64,000 nt of DNA from Acidobacteriota bacterium (GCA_019639235.1 JAHBSG010000008.1:98175-162174); one strand, 5' to 3'; positions 24,164-34,197 are shown, numbered from the stretch's first letter. Notes: a model not told the origin generated them from the sequence alone. A program made the numbers and translations.

Positions 24164-25519
24164 TTATCGCACCGGCCGGGGATATACAACAGGGCTTCGG
24201 TTGCCGTCCTTATCAACGGCCCGAACGCCGAAAAAGTAGTTATCCTTCGACATATTCTTGACCGTAAAGGACGTTACATTTCCGGCGGGAATGAAGTTCG
24301 TCCATTCTGCCGCCGAGGTGTCGCGATAGGCGATCTCATACCCGGCGATGTCGGCGTCCTTGTTCGCATCCCAGCGAAGGTCGGTGTCGTTCGTCAGCCG
24401 GCCGGTGACGATACCGACGTTCTTAGGCTTTGCCGGGGCATTGGCGATCGAGGCGAGAGCGATGAGATTGATCCGCGTCGCATTCGCCAGATATTTGTAA
24501 TCGACGAACTCGGGCGTATCGCCGTAAAACTTGCCGTTCTCGGTCCGCACGTTCTGGTGCTGGTGCGTATAGTCCTCATCGGGCTCGGTGAAGCGGACCG
24601 CCGCGAATCCGCGTTCAAGGAACGGGATGTGGTCGCCGCCGCGTCCAAAGCGATCTCGCCGATAGATGATCCACGCCCGGAAGTCCTTCATATATCGGTC
24701 GGATTGTTCTTTTATATAGCGGGCAAGCTGGCGTGCCTGCGAGTCGTTCTCGCCGCCGACGCTTCGTCGGGTCGCGGCTTGCTGCTGTGTCTCGTCCGAG
24801 GGCACGCCCTCAGCAAAGATGCGCAGCCGGTTGCGATGGGGCGAATTCTTGAGCGTGGTAACGCCGCCGACGATGTCGTTGGTGATCATCGCCTCAATGT
24901 TCATCCCTTTCTGTTTGGCCTGTTCGGCGAAGTAGGCAGCACCGAGAAGGCCCTGCTCTTCGCCGGCGACCGCCATGAAGATGATGGTCGCGTCGAACTT
25001 CCGCTTTGACATCACGCGGGCAAGCTCGACGACCGCCGCGGTGCCTGAGGCATCGTCATTTGCTCCCGGAGCGTCGCATTCGCCATCGGTCGGCGAAGTG
25101 CACATCGAATCGTAGTGCCCAGAGACAATATAGATGCGGTCGGGGTCGGATGTGCCCTTGAGGGTGGCAACGACGTTGGTCAGTATCGTCGGCTTCGGAA
25201 TGCGCGGGGCGACCGGCTGCTCGAACGACTGTTTCTCAACGGTAAGGCATCCGCCGCAGGCCTCGCTGATCTTCTGAAACTCGGCGTAAAGCCAATCGCG
25301 GGCGGCCCCGATGCCCCGTGTCGGGTTGTCCTGTGCCGAAAGCGTGTTGCGAGTGCCGAACGAAGCAAGCTTCCGAACGTCCGCCTCGAGCCTCGCGGCC
25401 GAGATCTCATTCATCATCTTCGTGATCTCGGCATTGGGCTTTGGAACGGCCGGCTGGGCCATTGCACCAAAGGTGAAAAAAACACTTAACGCGACCGATA
25501 GCTTCAGTATGTTCCTCAT
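24164..25519 (-). CDS. Secreted M28-family zinc aminopeptidase with C-terminal Fn3-like domain
   Basis: The 451 residues (start 25519) have a signal peptide ending near AMAQP (about 22) and an M28 catalytic core: zinc ligands in IYIVSGHYDSM (about 135-145) and GANDDASGTAAVVELA (about 158-173), the catalytic Glu pair in AVAGEEQGLLG, Asp in MITNDIVGG and His in TEPDEDYTHQHQN. A fibronectin-like domain (about 365-445) follows, containing DLRWDANKDADIAGYEIAYR. It likely trims peptides outside the cytoplasm. It is divergent from the TPR gene, with a 76-base shared control region. Confidence 0.9.
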   Translation of the reverse strand: MRNILKLSVALSVFFTFGAMAQPAVPKPNAEITKMMNEISAARLEADVRKLASFGTRNTLSAQDNPTRGIGAARDWLYAEFQKISEACGGCLTVEKQSFEQPVAPRIPKPTILTNVVATLKGTSDPDRIYIVSGHYDSMCTSPTDGECDAPGANDDASGTAAVVELARVMSKRKFDATIIFMAVAGEEQGLLGAAYFAEQAKQKGMNIEAMITNDIVGGVTTLKNSPHRNRLRIFAEGVPSDETQQQAATRRSVGGENDSQARQLARYIKEQSDRYMKDFRAWIIYRRDRFGRGGDHIPFLERGFAAVRFTEPDEDYTHQHQNVRTENGKFYGDTPEFVDYKYLANATRINLIALASIANAPAKPKNVGIVTGRLTNDTDLRWDANKDADIAGYEIAYRDTSAAEWTNFIPAGNVTSFTVKNMSKDNYFFGVRAVDKDGNRSPVVYPRPVR

Positions 25520-25595
25520 TGATTTGTCTCTCACTGCAGTACGCTATATATTACGCGACAAATCGGCAAAATCTATAGCCGAAGGAGGCATGACG

Positions 25596-27242
25596 ATGAA
25601 AGTATTGGCCTTGATCCTGGTCGCAGCTTCGTTCCTTTATGGCCAGCACCAGCACGGTGTTTCGGAGGAAAAAGAGAAAAAGAAAAGAGTCTGGCTTGAT
25701 GACGGGCTCGGCGATGTTGACCATCCGGTATCGACGAAAAATCCCGAGGCTCAGAAGTACTTTAACCAAGGCCTCGCATACCTCTACGCGTTCAACCACG
25801 ACGTGGGCGTGGCCTCGTTCAAGCACGCCGCGGAGCTCGACCCGGACCTCGCGATGGCATATTGGGGCATTGCTCTCGGGCTCGGAGCGAATTACAACGA
25901 CCCGGCAAATTCGGAACGCTTCGCCTCGGCATACAGCTTTCTGCAAAAGGCGATCGCATTGGCTCCGAAGGCAACGCCCGTGGAGCAGGCTTACATCACC
26001 GCTCTTTCAAAGCGCTATTCGAAAGACCCGAATGCCGATCCGCAAAAGCTCGCTGCCGATTACAAGTCGGCGATGGCCGAGCTGGTAAAGAACTACCCGG
26101 ACGACCTCGATGCCGCCACGCTTTACGCCGAAAGCATGATGAACCTGCGGCCGTGGCAGCTTTGGTCGCTCGATGGCAAGCCGGCTCCGGGAACGATGGA
26201 GATAATCGCCGTGCTCGAAGGGGTGATGCGCCGCAACCCGAACCACACCGGAGCGAACCACTATTACATCCACGCGGTCGAGGCAAGCCCGACGCCGGAG
26301 CTCGGCATTGCCGCGGCAAACCGCCTCAGAACGCTGGCACCGAACGCCGGCCACCTGGTCCATATGCCGTCACATATTTACCTCAGGACGGGTGACTATG
26401 ACGAATCCATCAAGAGCAACAAAGCGGCGATAATCGCGGACCGCAACTACATCGAGCGGAGCGGAGCGAGCGGTGCCTATCCGCTGATGTACTACAACCA
26501 CAATATCCATATGCTCGCCGCCTCTTATGCAGGCAATGGCAAGTACGCCGAGGCGATCAAAACCGCCAATGAGCTTGCAGCGAACGCCGGGCCGAACGTA
26601 AGGGAAGTTCCGGCGGTCGAAATGTTCATGCCATATCCGATCGTCGTCAACGTCCGCTTTCACAGGTGGAATGAAGCTCTTGCATTTCCGCGGCCGGCGG
26701 CCGAGATGCTGACGACGCTCGCCCATTGGCACTTCGCCCGCGGAATGGCCTATGCGGAAACCGGGCGTGCTGCTGATGCCGAAAAGGAACTTGCCGCGAT
26801 GCGGGAAGTGGGCGGCAAGGTACCGAAAGAGGCGATGCTTTTTACGAATTCGGTCAGTGCAGTTCTCAAGGTCGCGGATGAGCTCTTGAGCGGTCAGATC
26901 GCCGAGTCGCGGGGCGACCGGAAGCGTTCGATCGAATTTCTTCGTGCGGCACTTGCCGCCGAGAAGGTGATCAACTACGCCGAACCGCCGGACTGGGACC
27001 TGCCTGTCAGGGAATGGCTCGGACGTGCGTATTTGAGGGACGGACAATTTGCCGAGGCCGAGAAGGTCTTTCGCGAAGAGATCGCCCGGAGCCCTCGCTG
27101 CGGCCGTGCTCTTTTTGGCCTTGCCGAAGCTCTTCGGAAACAGGGCAAAATGGATTCGGCCCGGATGGTCGAACGCGAGTTCGGGCGTGCCTGGGCCGGT
27201 GCGGATACGAAGCTGGAAGTTGAGAAACTGTACCGGAAGTAG
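25596..27242 (+). CDS. Secreted TPR-repeat protein
   Basis: GGAGG at 25584-25588 stands 7 bases before the ATG at 25596, which I prefer to the ATG at 25590. The 548 residues begin with a signal sequence (MKVLALILVAASFLYGQHQH), continue with NPEAQKYFNQGLAYLYAFNHD (about 48-68) and AAELDPDLAMAYWGIALGLG, and contain at least six TPR-like helix pairs to the C-terminus (LRDGQFAEAEKVFREEI). The YAFNHD and HMPSHIYLRTG motifs are characteristic of a widespread uncharacterised TPR family. It probably scaffolds protein contacts in the periplasm. Confidence 0.85.
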   Translation: MKVLALILVAASFLYGQHQHGVSEEKEKKKRVWLDDGLGDVDHPVSTKNPEAQKYFNQGLAYLYAFNHDVGVASFKHAAELDPDLAMAYWGIALGLGANYNDPANSERFASAYSFLQKAIALAPKATPVEQAYITALSKRYSKDPNADPQKLAADYKSAMAELVKNYPDDLDAATLYAESMMNLRPWQLWSLDGKPAPGTMEIIAVLEGVMRRNPNHTGANHYYIHAVEASPTPELGIAAANRLRTLAPNAGHLVHMPSHIYLRTGDYDESIKSNKAAIIADRNYIERSGASGAYPLMYYNHNIHMLAASYAGNGKYAEAIKTANELAANAGPNVREVPAVEMFMPYPIVVNVRFHRWNEALAFPRPAAEMLTTLAHWHFARGMAYAETGRAADAEKELAAMREVGGKVPKEAMLFTNSVSAVLKVADELLSGQIAESRGDRKRSIEFLRAALAAEKVINYAEPPDWDLPVREWLGRAYLRDGQFAEAEKVFREEIARSPRCGRALFGLAEALRKQGKMDSARMVEREFGRAWAGADTKLEVEKLYRK

Positions 27243-27245
27243 GCG

Positions 27246-28433
27246 TTACTGGATGCGGTAAGCCTTGCCTTTCCAGACCGCAACGACCGGTTCGCTGAAC
27301 CGCTGCGCGATCGAGCGGAGGCCTGAGTCGAGCTTCCGGTAATCTTCCGAGCCGCGTTGAACGTTCACGGTCGCTCCGCCGCGGTAAGCTGAGTCGAACC
27401 AAACACCGTCGCGGAGTTCAAAGTTCTTTCCGCTTACGGTTCGTCGCTGCGGCGCATCATCCTGCGGCGCAGAACGCTTTGCTGCGCGTCTTTCGGCTAC
27501 ACGAGCTTTCTGCGCTTCGGTAACGGCATTCGCCCGTGCCCGGTCCTCATCCCGCTGTGCCCGCTCGTTGCGGAAACTCGGTCCGCTTTGGTTCTGCACG
27601 TTGGTCGAGACGTTGGCGGCCTGCTGACGTGCGGCGAGCTGCTCGCGGGTCGCATCTGCGGTCGGTGCCGGTGCGGCCTCGGCGACAACAACCTCCTCGA
27701 CCGGGACCGGTGGCGGCGGCGGAACCTGGCCTGAAGGCGGCGGGCCAGCGGCCTGTTCGATGAGTGAAAGGTCACGCTCGATCCGCGAATATTCTTCTGC
27801 CGATCGGCCGTCTGCCCGCCCGGCATTTGGGCCGCGATGGGTTCGGGCCGAGGCGATCTCGCGTTCCGGTTGATCAAGAGCGCTCGTCAAAGGCCCGCCT
27901 GGTTTTTCTTCCGGCCCGGCCTGTGAAGGAACGGCAATGTTCGCAAGCGAGTCCGCCATTGAGACCGGCGTCTCGGCCGGCTCTGCGGTCGCGGGTAAGC
28001 TTTCCTCACGCTGTACCTGCGAAACCGATGTATCACCGCCCTGCATATTGAACAAAGCCGTGTAGGCGATAAGCCCGCCGAAGATCACGATCAAGCCCGC
28101 CATTCCATAGGCAAGCTTCGGCACCGAAAAAAGCTTTCGGTACCACGGCGTTTCGCGCACCGCTGCCCCGGCCGTGGCCACGCTCGGAGCCGCCGAAACA
28201 GCCGGTTCCGCCGCGTTCAAGGCGATGGTATCGGCAAGTATCGTCCGGCAGCGTCCGCAGTCGGCAAAATGGGTGATGTATTTCGTTCTTACAGAACCGG
28301 GAACGGCGTTCTCGGCAAAGGCGGCGATCTCTTCGGCATCGAGGTGCGGCTCCGCCCGCCCGCCCGGTTTTGCACGGAAAGCGGACATCCTTTTAAGGAG
28401 TGCGTCCATCTCTTTGTCGAATTCCATCGCCAT
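27246..28433 (-). CDS. Membrane anti-sigma factor-like protein with zinc-binding N-terminus
   Basis: The 395 residues contain HFADCGRC (about 55-62), the H-x3-C-x2-C zinc motif of anti-sigma factors, one membrane span (about 108-127, YGMAGLIVIFGGLIAYTALF), a low-complexity periplasmic linker rich in Ala, Pro, Glu and Arg (about 135-325), and a C-terminal domain (about 335-395). GAGG stands 7 bases before the ATG. It directly follows the sigma gene at 28497-29474 and should hold that factor at the membrane until a periplasmic signal arrives. It converges on the TPR gene with 3 bases between stops. Confidence 0.83.
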   Translation of the reverse strand: MAMEFDKEMDALLKRMSAFRAKPGGRAEPHLDAEEIAAFAENAVPGSVRTKYITHFADCGRCRTILADTIALNAAEPAVSAAPSVATAGAAVRETPWYRKLFSVPKLAYGMAGLIVIFGGLIAYTALFNMQGGDTSVSQVQREESLPATAEPAETPVSMADSLANIAVPSQAGPEEKPGGPLTSALDQPEREIASARTHRGPNAGRADGRSAEEYSRIERDLSLIEQAAGPPPSGQVPPPPPVPVEEVVVAEAAPAPTADATREQLAARQQAANVSTNVQNQSGPSFRNERAQRDEDRARANAVTEAQKARVAERRAAKRSAPQDDAPQRRTVSGKNFELRDGVWFDSAYRGGATVNVQRGSEDYRKLDSGLRSIAQRFSEPVVAVWKGKAYRIQ

Positions 28434-28496
28434 TTTATTGCCTCATCGGGCCTCACGGGCAGGCCAATTGCCATAACCCCGCATTAAGGGAACGCT

Positions 28497-29474
28497 TCAG
28501 CGGAGCATTTCTTGCACCGCCATCAGGACGACGACGCCCGCAAGCACCCGCTCAAAGCTAAACCCTGTCTTTTCAGCAGCTTCCGCAAGGTGCCGCTTGA
28601 CCTCCGTTTCCGTCCAGCCGTGCCGCTGGCGGAGCGTTTTCTCGACCGCTTTGCGGATATCCTGCTGTATCCGCGAGAGCTTTCGGCTGGCCGTTGCTTC
28701 ATGGTAACCGAAGGTCGCGGCAATATCCTTGAGCTTCAGGTCGTCGAAATAATAGAGCTTTAGCAGCAGCCGGTCCTCGTCCTCGAGCGCCGCGACCGCC
28801 TCGCCAAGTGCGGCGACGACATCCGCCGAGGTGCGGCTCTCGGTCAGTTGCTCTTCCGGGTTCGCCGCGTGGGCAACGAGGCCGTTGTCCGACATCGAAG
28901 CCTCGTTGGCCAGGTTCTCAAACTCGCGGTCCTCTTCGATCTGGACAAGCTTTGACTGCTTGCGAAACTCATCGACCGCAAGCTGCGAGACGACCGCCCG
29001 CAGCCAACCCGCAAGCGATCCGCGGCCCGAGTAATACGCCAGCTTGGTCTTCTTCCGGCCCTCGGCATCGCGGCGGAGCCCGTGAAGCTCGGCCCAGATC
29101 GAGCCCGCGAGGTCATCCGCATCCTCTGCGTTCGAGGTCATTTTGCGGGCGGCCGAGCGGACCGACGGGTCAAAATTTGCGACCAGGTATTCCCATGCCT
29201 CATCGTCGCCGCGTTCGCAGGCAATGATCAGGCAAAGATCATCGGCACGGATCTCGTCGATGAATTCGCGTATCTCCTGCCGGTCGGGTTCCGCTCCGCT
29301 CTTTGCGTAAAACTTCTCAAGCGAAGCCGCGACTCGCGGCCGCAGGTCATCCGCCGAAAGCCCGCGGGCATTCTCTGCGCGCGAGACCACGCGGGCGACC
29401 GCCTCGCTTATCGCGTCAGAGTGTTTTTCGAGCGGGGAAACCATTTCGGGGACCGGAAAGGATTTTAGCACCAT
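28497..29474 (-). CDS. ECF-like sigma factor with N-terminal extension
   Basis: Of the 325 residues, the first about 75 form an extension of unknown role. Region 2 lies at about 85-155 (AWEYLVANFDPSVRSAARKM, then DLAGSIWAELHG and GWLRAVVSQLAVDEFR), region 4 at about 225-275 (LLKLYYFDDLKLKDIAATFG, then HEATASRKLSRIQ). The C-terminus ends in a hydrophobic stretch, RVLAGVVVLMAVQEML, which could be a membrane or protein-contact helix. The anti-sigma gene follows after 63 bases. Start at 29474 is provisional; a second ATG is 10 codons in. Confidence 0.85.
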   Translation of the reverse strand: MVLKSFPVPEMVSPLEKHSDAISEAVARVVSRAENARGLSADDLRPRVAASLEKFYAKSGAEPDRQEIREFIDEIRADDLCLIIACERGDDEAWEYLVANFDPSVRSAARKMTSNAEDADDLAGSIWAELHGLRRDAEGRKKTKLAYYSGRGSLAGWLRAVVSQLAVDEFRKQSKLVQIEEDREFENLANEASMSDNGLVAHAANPEEQLTESRTSADVVAALGEAVAALEDEDRLLLKLYYFDDLKLKDIAATFGYHEATASRKLSRIQQDIRKAVEKTLRQRHGWTETEVKRHLAEAAEKTGFSFERVLAGVVVLMAVQEMLR

Positions 29475-29518
29475 TTAGTGCCCGCTGTTAGCGCCAGAGG
29501 ATATCAGTCCGACATTAT

Positions 29519-29595
29519 GAACGCTGATTTGGCGGATCTTGCGGATCATTACGGATAGATCAGATACATCCGCGATATCCGCTCGATCCGCGTTC
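29519..29595. repeat. Imperfect palindrome of GCGGAT words
   Basis: Arms 29519-29546 and 29568-29595 are inverted copies matching at 22 of 28 positions. Each arm repeats the word GCGGAT about three times. It fills the 148-base space between the sigma gene and selB. It has no coding sense and looks like a dispersed repeat; it may also form a transcript-end hairpin for the selB gene side or protect the upstream RNA. Confidence 0.65.
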
Positions 29596-29622
29596 AGACG
29601 ACCCGCGGCATCGCACTTTGTA

Positions 29623-31533
29623 TCAAAGTACAAGCCGCTTGTCACCGGCCCGCCGCGTTACGCGGGTGCGGTCAAAATGTTCGAGCAGCGGGATGGCGAA
29701 CTTCCGCGAGATGCCGGCGATCTCTTTGAACTTGGCGACGTCGATCAGCCTGTCCGGTGCCGTTTCGGCAAACTTTCGAACCGCGGAGGCCAGAGCTTCG
29801 AGCAAGGTCGAGGAGAAGTAATATTCGTCGGTTACCTTAGTTACCTCGCCCGTGCGGATGAGCATCTCGAACAGCTTGCGAGCGGCCGGAGCCGGAAGCC
29901 CGCCGCGTGCCGAGGCGAGAGCTTCATCAAGCTTTGGTGGTTCGAGCCCGGCGGTTTTGTAGATCGCCGAGAGCTTTTCCTTCACCGCTCGCTCCTCGGC
30001 CGAAAGTTCGGTCCGGTGCGAAGCGAGCCGGAGAAGGTCACGCTCGCTTGCGAGTTTGCCGGCGGCGATGAGATCTTCGGCCACGGCGGCGAAAACCTCG
30101 GGCGGCAGCCGGCGAAATGCGGCCTCGCGGAGCGTTTCTCTCGGCATTCCGGCGGCGAGCTGTTCGCGGGCGTGAAACTCCCCGATCGCTTTAACGAGCC
30201 TTGCCGAAAGCCGCTCGGCGACGCTCGCTTCGAACAACATCCCGCCAAGCGGTTTGATGCCTCTTGCCGAACCGAGTGCCTCGCCGAATGCCTCGGCGGA
30301 AAGCCCGAGCCGCGCATTCACATCTTCAGCGGTTAGCCCTCGTTCGCCCGCAGATGCGACAAAAAGCCAGACAAGCTCACCCGGCGTTTCCCTGGCAGAG
30401 GCAAGCGACCCGAGCCGCTTGGCGGCTTCAGCAAAGTCGCGTTTTCTTACCCGCGAGGCGTGCGGGTCGAGCACCTCGCCGCCGCCGATCGTCTGCTGCG
30501 GCGAATAGCTGCGTAGAATGAATCGGTCGCCAAACCGGCACGCGACCGGCGATTCGAGCCGAAGCTGAACATCGCCCCGCTCGCCCGGCGGAAGCTCGCC
30601 CGCCTCGTTCATCACGGCAACACGGGCAAGCACCTCGGCGGTGCCGATGTGGACGCGAACCCGCTGGCGGCTCTTGAGCGGCCGCGGCGAACCGGCGAGC
30701 AGCTCGACCCGCGAATCGATGATCTGGGTCGGCCGGAGAACGCCCGGAGCCGCGAGCACCTGCCCGCGGGTGACTTCCGAATGGTCGATGCCGGCGAGAT
30801 TGACGGCCGTCCGCTGGCCGGCATGTGCCGAGCTGACCGTCCGCCCGTGCGTTTGCAGCCCGCGTATCCGGAGACGCCGGTCCTCGGGCAAAAGCTCCAC
30901 CTCGCCGCCCTCGCGAAGCTCGCCCGAGGCGAGCGTTCCGGTCGCGACCGTGCCAAATCCCTTTACGGTAAAACTGCGGTCGATCGGGAGAAATGCGGCG
31001 TGGCGGTCGGTTTGCTGCGAGCCCGCGGCCGCTCGGGCAGCCTCGGCAAGTGCCTCGCGCAGCTGGGCGATGCCATCGCCTGTGACGGAGCTGACGGGAA
31101 TGACCGGAGCACGTTCGAGAAACGAACCCGCAACGAGCTCTTCGGCATCGAGCCGGGCAAGCTCGAGCGTTTCCTCATCGGCGAGGTCGCTTTTGGTCAG
31201 CACAACGATACCGCGGCTGAGCCCGAGCAGGCGGCAGATCTCAAAGTGCTCGCGGGTTTGCGGCATCACGCCTTCGTCCGCCGCGATGACGAGCAGGACG
31301 AGGTCGATGCCGCTCGCACCGGCGAGCATGTTTTTTACGAAACGCTCGTGGCCCGGCACATCGACAAAGCCGAAATGCGTGCCCTCAAGCTCAAGCTCGG
31401 CAAAGCCGATGTCGATGGTGATGCCGCGTTGTTTTTCTTCGGGGAGCCGGTCGGCGTCGGTGCCGGTGAGAGCCCGGACGAGAGCCGTCTTGCCGTGGTC
31501 GATGTGGCCCGCTGTTCCGACGATGATGTCCAT
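29623..31533 (-). CDS. selB: Selenocysteine-specific elongation factor SelB
   Basis: The 636-residue protein (start 31533, [10 protein letters not shown]) has the SelB GTPase domain: [45 protein letters not shown]; then EF-Tu-like domains ([19 protein letters not shown]) and a C-terminal half of four winged helices (about 370-636) that reads the SECIS hairpin, ending [12 protein letters not shown]. SelB delivers Sec-tRNA to in-frame UGA codons. Its presence implies selenoproteins, but selA, selC, selD and any selenoprotein gene are absent from the window. The second ATG is chosen because families start at MIIGTAGHVDHGK. Confidence 0.93.
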   Translation of the reverse strand: MDIIVGTAGHIDHGKTALVRALTGTDADRLPEEKQRGITIDIGFAELELEGTHFGFVDVPGHERFVKNMLAGASGIDLVLLVIAADEGVMPQTREHFEICRLLGLSRGIVVLTKSDLADEETLELARLDAEELVAGSFLERAPVIPVSSVTGDGIAQLREALAEAARAAAGSQQTDRHAAFLPIDRSFTVKGFGTVATGTLASGELREGGEVELLPEDRRLRIRGLQTHGRTVSSAHAGQRTAVNLAGIDHSEVTRGQVLAAPGVLRPTQIIDSRVELLAGSPRPLKSRQRVRVHIGTAEVLARVAVMNEAGELPPGERGDVQLRLESPVACRFGDRFILRSYSPQQTIGGGEVLDPHASRVRKRDFAEAAKRLGSLASARETPGELVWLFVASAGERGLTAEDVNARLGLSAEAFGEALGSARGIKPLGGMLFEASVAERLSARLVKAIGEFHAREQLAAGMPRETLREAAFRRLPPEVFAAVAEDLIAAGKLASERDLLRLASHRTELSAEERAVKEKLSAIYKTAGLEPPKLDEALASARGGLPAPAARKLFEMLIRTGEVTKVTDEYYFSSTLLEALASAVRKFAETAPDRLIDVAKFKEIAGISRKFAIPLLEHFDRTRVTRRAGDKRLVL

Positions 31534-31606
31534 CAAAGTTGCCGCTGCCAAAAACTCGAAACCGCCCGGCAGTGCGGGCGGCCTGATCCTGAAATTCCGA
31601 TTCGCG

Positions 31607-31849
31607 TTACCGGAGCCGGAGCAGATTTTCGACCGAGACGTCCTCGTCGATCGCTTCCCAGCGAATGCCGAGCCCGCCGCCGATCAGCCGCCACGCCTTC
31701 CGCTCCTGCGGCGAGGCGTTCTCAAGCCGCGGAAACCACGTCAGCGGAACCGAAACGGCACGCCCATCGGCAAGCGCGACCCGCAACGCGTCGTCGCTGC
31801 ACATAACGTCCACCGCAAGTGGCCTGACATTTACCGCCGAAAGGCTCAT
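31607..31849 (-). CDS. DUF2442 protein
   Basis: The 80-residue protein from 31849 ([10 protein letters not shown]) matches DUF2442 across its length: [36 protein letters not shown] (about 32-49), [19 protein letters not shown] (about 54-72). Such proteins often sit beside toxin-antitoxin or DUF4160 genes and are predicted DNA-binding or antitoxin-like; no DUF4160 partner is present here. It follows selB's start by about 70 bases on the same strand. The longer upstream frame runs through a tandem-word repeat and is not used. Confidence 0.82.
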   Translation of the reverse strand: MSLSAVNVRPLAVDVMCSDDALRVALADGRAVSVPLTWFPRLENASPQERKAWRLIGGGLGIRWEAIDEDVSVENLLRLR

Positions 31850-31913
31850 AAACCCCTGCTCCCAATAACTACCTAAAGATACCGAAAAACCGCCGCCCGC
31901 CGCAACCCCGGGT

Positions 31914-31965
31914 TTGAGTTGCAGAGTTGTAGAGTTGCGGAGTTTCGAAGTTTTGAAGTTTCGAG
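31914..31965. repeat. Degenerate tandem words (GAGTTGC / GAAGTTTCGA)
   Basis: Between the sigma54-activator stop and the DUF2442 start, the sequence is a run of related words of 8-10 bases: GAGTTGCAGAGTTGTAGAGT, then GAGTTTCGAAGTTTTGAAGT. It translates into meaningless repeats in every frame. It fits the short-word repeat class also seen at 2217, 13970 and 55252. Confidence 0.6.
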
Positions 31966-31992
31966 TCCCGGCTTCAGCCGGCTTCCGATCGA

Positions 31993-34110
31993 TCATTCTT
32001 CGGTTTCGTATTGATCGAGCTTTCGGTAGAGGGTTTTGCGGCCGATGTCTAGTAGGCGGGCGGCGCGGGATTTGTCGCCTTCGGTGTATTCGAGCGTGGC
32101 TTCGATCGCCCGGCGTTCGATCTGTTCCATTGAGGCGGGCAGGGCGATGAAGATACCTTTCGCATTTCCGTCGGCGGCGGCGACGGCGCGTTCGTGGCGG
32201 TTAACGGCCTCGGTGTCGTCGGCGGTGCGGCTGATGGCTTCGGGCAGGTCGTCGAGTTCGATCTGCCGCCCGGAGGCGATTATCACCGCACGCTCGATGG
32301 CGTTCTCAAGCTCGCGGACGTTGCCCGGCCAATCATAGGCGACCAATGCACGAAGGGCTTCTTTCGAGATGCCGTTGATGTGGCGGCCGGTCTTCTCCTT
32401 CGCCCGCTCCAGAAAATGGAAAACGAGCGGGTGAATGTCCTCGACCCGTTCGCGGAGCGGCGGCAATTTGATCGGAAAAACCGAGAGCCTGTAGAAAAGG
32501 TCGCGGCGGAAACGGCCTTCCTCGGCCGCCCGCTCAAGGTCAATGTTGGTCGCGGCGACGACGCGAACGTCGGTCTTTATCACCTTGTTTCCACCGACGC
32601 GGGTCAGCTCGCCGTCCTGCAAAACGCGGAGCAGCTTCACCTGTGCCTGCATCGGCATCTCGCCGATCTCGTCGAGGAAAAGCGTTCCGCCATCGGCTTC
32701 TTCAAACCGGCCGCGGCGGTCGCTCCGGGCATCGGTAAAGGCACCTTTCTCGTGGCCGAAGAGTTCGGATTCGAGCAGCGTCTCCGGGATCGCACCGCAG
32801 TTGATCTTTACGTATGGCCCGCCCTCGCGGCCGGAATTGAAATGGATCAGGTTGGCGAGCAGTTCCTTGCCCGTGCCGCTTTCGCCTTCGATCAAAACGG
32901 TCGCGTTGGCATCGGCGACGTTGAGGGCAAGCTCGATCGCCCGCCGGATCGAGGGTGCCTGGCCGATGATCTCGCTCTGCCGCTGATGGAGCTCGGCCTT
33001 GAGCCGCATCACCTCGGCCGAGAGTTGGTCGCGTTCGAGCGCGGTGCCGATCTGGTCAGCAATGCCCTCGACCAAGGCGACATCGTGCTTCTCGAACGAC
33101 GTCACCTCGCCCCAGACGAAGCCGAGCAGCCCATAGGTCGCTCCGCCGACGCGGACCGGTGTAAGCAAAGCCGCCTTGCCGCCGAGCGTCCGGTTAAAGA
33201 TGACCTTGATCGCGAGCGGAAGCTGGGAATCGGTCAGCGACTTCGTTTTGCCGTCGCGGATCAGGTCGGCGACCGCCGGAAAGGTATCGATGCGGAGCGA
33301 GCGGCCGTGCGATTCGACCATCTTCAGCAGCTTGCCCGGCGTGATGCCCTCGGCCGTTTTGAATGACTGGAGCGAGATGCGTTCGCCGGCGTTGTCGATA
33401 ACGCCGAGAGCTCCGTAATCGGCGCCGACAAGGCTGATCGCCCGCTCGAGAGCGCGGTCCGAAACCTCGTTGAAATCAGAGTGCGAGTTGAGCGTGTTGG
33501 CGATCTCAAGCAGTGCGTTCGTCCGCCGCGTTTCCTGCTCCTGCGTCACGTAAAGCCGCGTATATTGATAGCCGATGGCGAGCTGCTGGGCGATGGATTC
33601 GAGGAACTGCACTTCTTCGTCGAGCCAGACCCGCGGTTGACGCGTGTCGTGGAGCCCGAGCAGGCCGATGACCTCGCCGCTTAGCCTGATCGGGATGATC
33701 AAGAGCGACCGCGTCTCAAGTGCCTTTGCGAAGAACTTGAGCGTTGCGTCCTTTGTCTCTGCGGTGTCGTTGATCCGTATCGGTTTTGAGATATCAAACT
33801 GCGTGACGAGCCGCTTGGCATCGACCGGGATGACCGTGCCCTTGCTCGAAGGGATCTTCGCATCTCGCCGCCATTCGTGGCTGATCTTCAGCTCCTTTTC
33901 ATCAACAAGCTGGAGCACGTCGCAGCGGTCGGCATCGAGCATTCGCCCGATCTCGGAAACGACGACGTTCAAGAAGCGTTCGAGGTCGATGCTCTCCGGC
34001 AGGTCGCGGGCGAGCCGTTCGATGATGCCCTCGCGGGCCTCGTGCATTTGTATCTTGCGTTCGAGCGAAAGTGCTCGCGGTTCGTCGAGTTCGATGCGGG
34101 TCAAAGCCAT
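31993..34110 (-). CDS. Sigma54-dependent transcriptional activator with two GAF domains
   Basis: The 705 residues comprise GAF 1 (about 30-185), GAF 2 (about 200-365), an AAA+ domain (about 385-620) and a Fis-type helix-turn-helix (about 655-700; [33 protein letters not shown]). AAA+ motifs: Walker A GESGTGKE, the sigma54 loop GAFTDA in [19 protein letters not shown], Walker [13 protein letters not shown], the R-fingers in [11 protein letters not shown]. The loop normally reads GAFTGA. The protein should sense a small ligand through GAF and remodel sigma54 polymerase. Its targets are not evident; no clear -24/-12 promoter was found nearby. Confidence 0.93.
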   Translation of the reverse strand: MALTRIELDEPRALSLERKIQMHEAREGIIERLARDLPESIDLERFLNVVVSEIGRMLDADRCDVLQLVDEKELKISHEWRRDAKIPSSKGTVIPVDAKRLVTQFDISKPIRINDTAETKDATLKFFAKALETRSLLIIPIRLSGEVIGLLGLHDTRQPRVWLDEEVQFLESIAQQLAIGYQYTRLYVTQEQETRRTNALLEIANTLNSHSDFNEVSDRALERAISLVGADYGALGVIDNAGERISLQSFKTAEGITPGKLLKMVESHGRSLRIDTFPAVADLIRDGKTKSLTDSQLPLAIKVIFNRTLGGKAALLTPVRVGGATYGLLGFVWGEVTSFEKHDVALVEGIADQIGTALERDQLSAEVMRLKAELHQRQSEIIGQAPSIRRAIELALNVADANATVLIEGESGTGKELLANLIHFNSGREGGPYVKINCGAIPETLLESELFGHEKGAFTDARSDRRGRFEEADGGTLFLDEIGEMPMQAQVKLLRVLQDGELTRVGGNKVIKTDVRVVAATNIDLERAAEEGRFRRDLFYRLSVFPIKLPPLRERVEDIHPLVFHFLERAKEKTGRHINGISKEALRALVAYDWPGNVRELENAIERAVIIASGRQIELDDLPEAISRTADDTEAVNRHERAVAAADGNAKGIFIALPASMEQIERRAIEATLEYTEGDKSRAARLLDIGRKTLYRKLDQYETEE

Positions 34111-34197
34111 AGTGAAGCCTAATCCGTAATTTGCGACGGCGGGCTGACGATGTCAAGTTGACACACCGATACACAGTGTGTCGCCGAGCTCCACTTG

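Noticed and set aside
25311..25595. Upstream extension of the TPR gene
   Set aside because: It lies antisense to the M28 peptidase N-terminus; the signal peptide and GGAGG site support the start at 25596.
30649..31806. Plus-strand frame of 385 codons over selB
   Set aside because: Antisense shadow of the SelB GTPase domain; no protein-like motif of its own.
32194..33366. Plus-strand frame of 390 codons over the sigma54 activator
   Set aside because: Shadow of the AAA+ and GAF coding sequence, caused by high G+C third positions.
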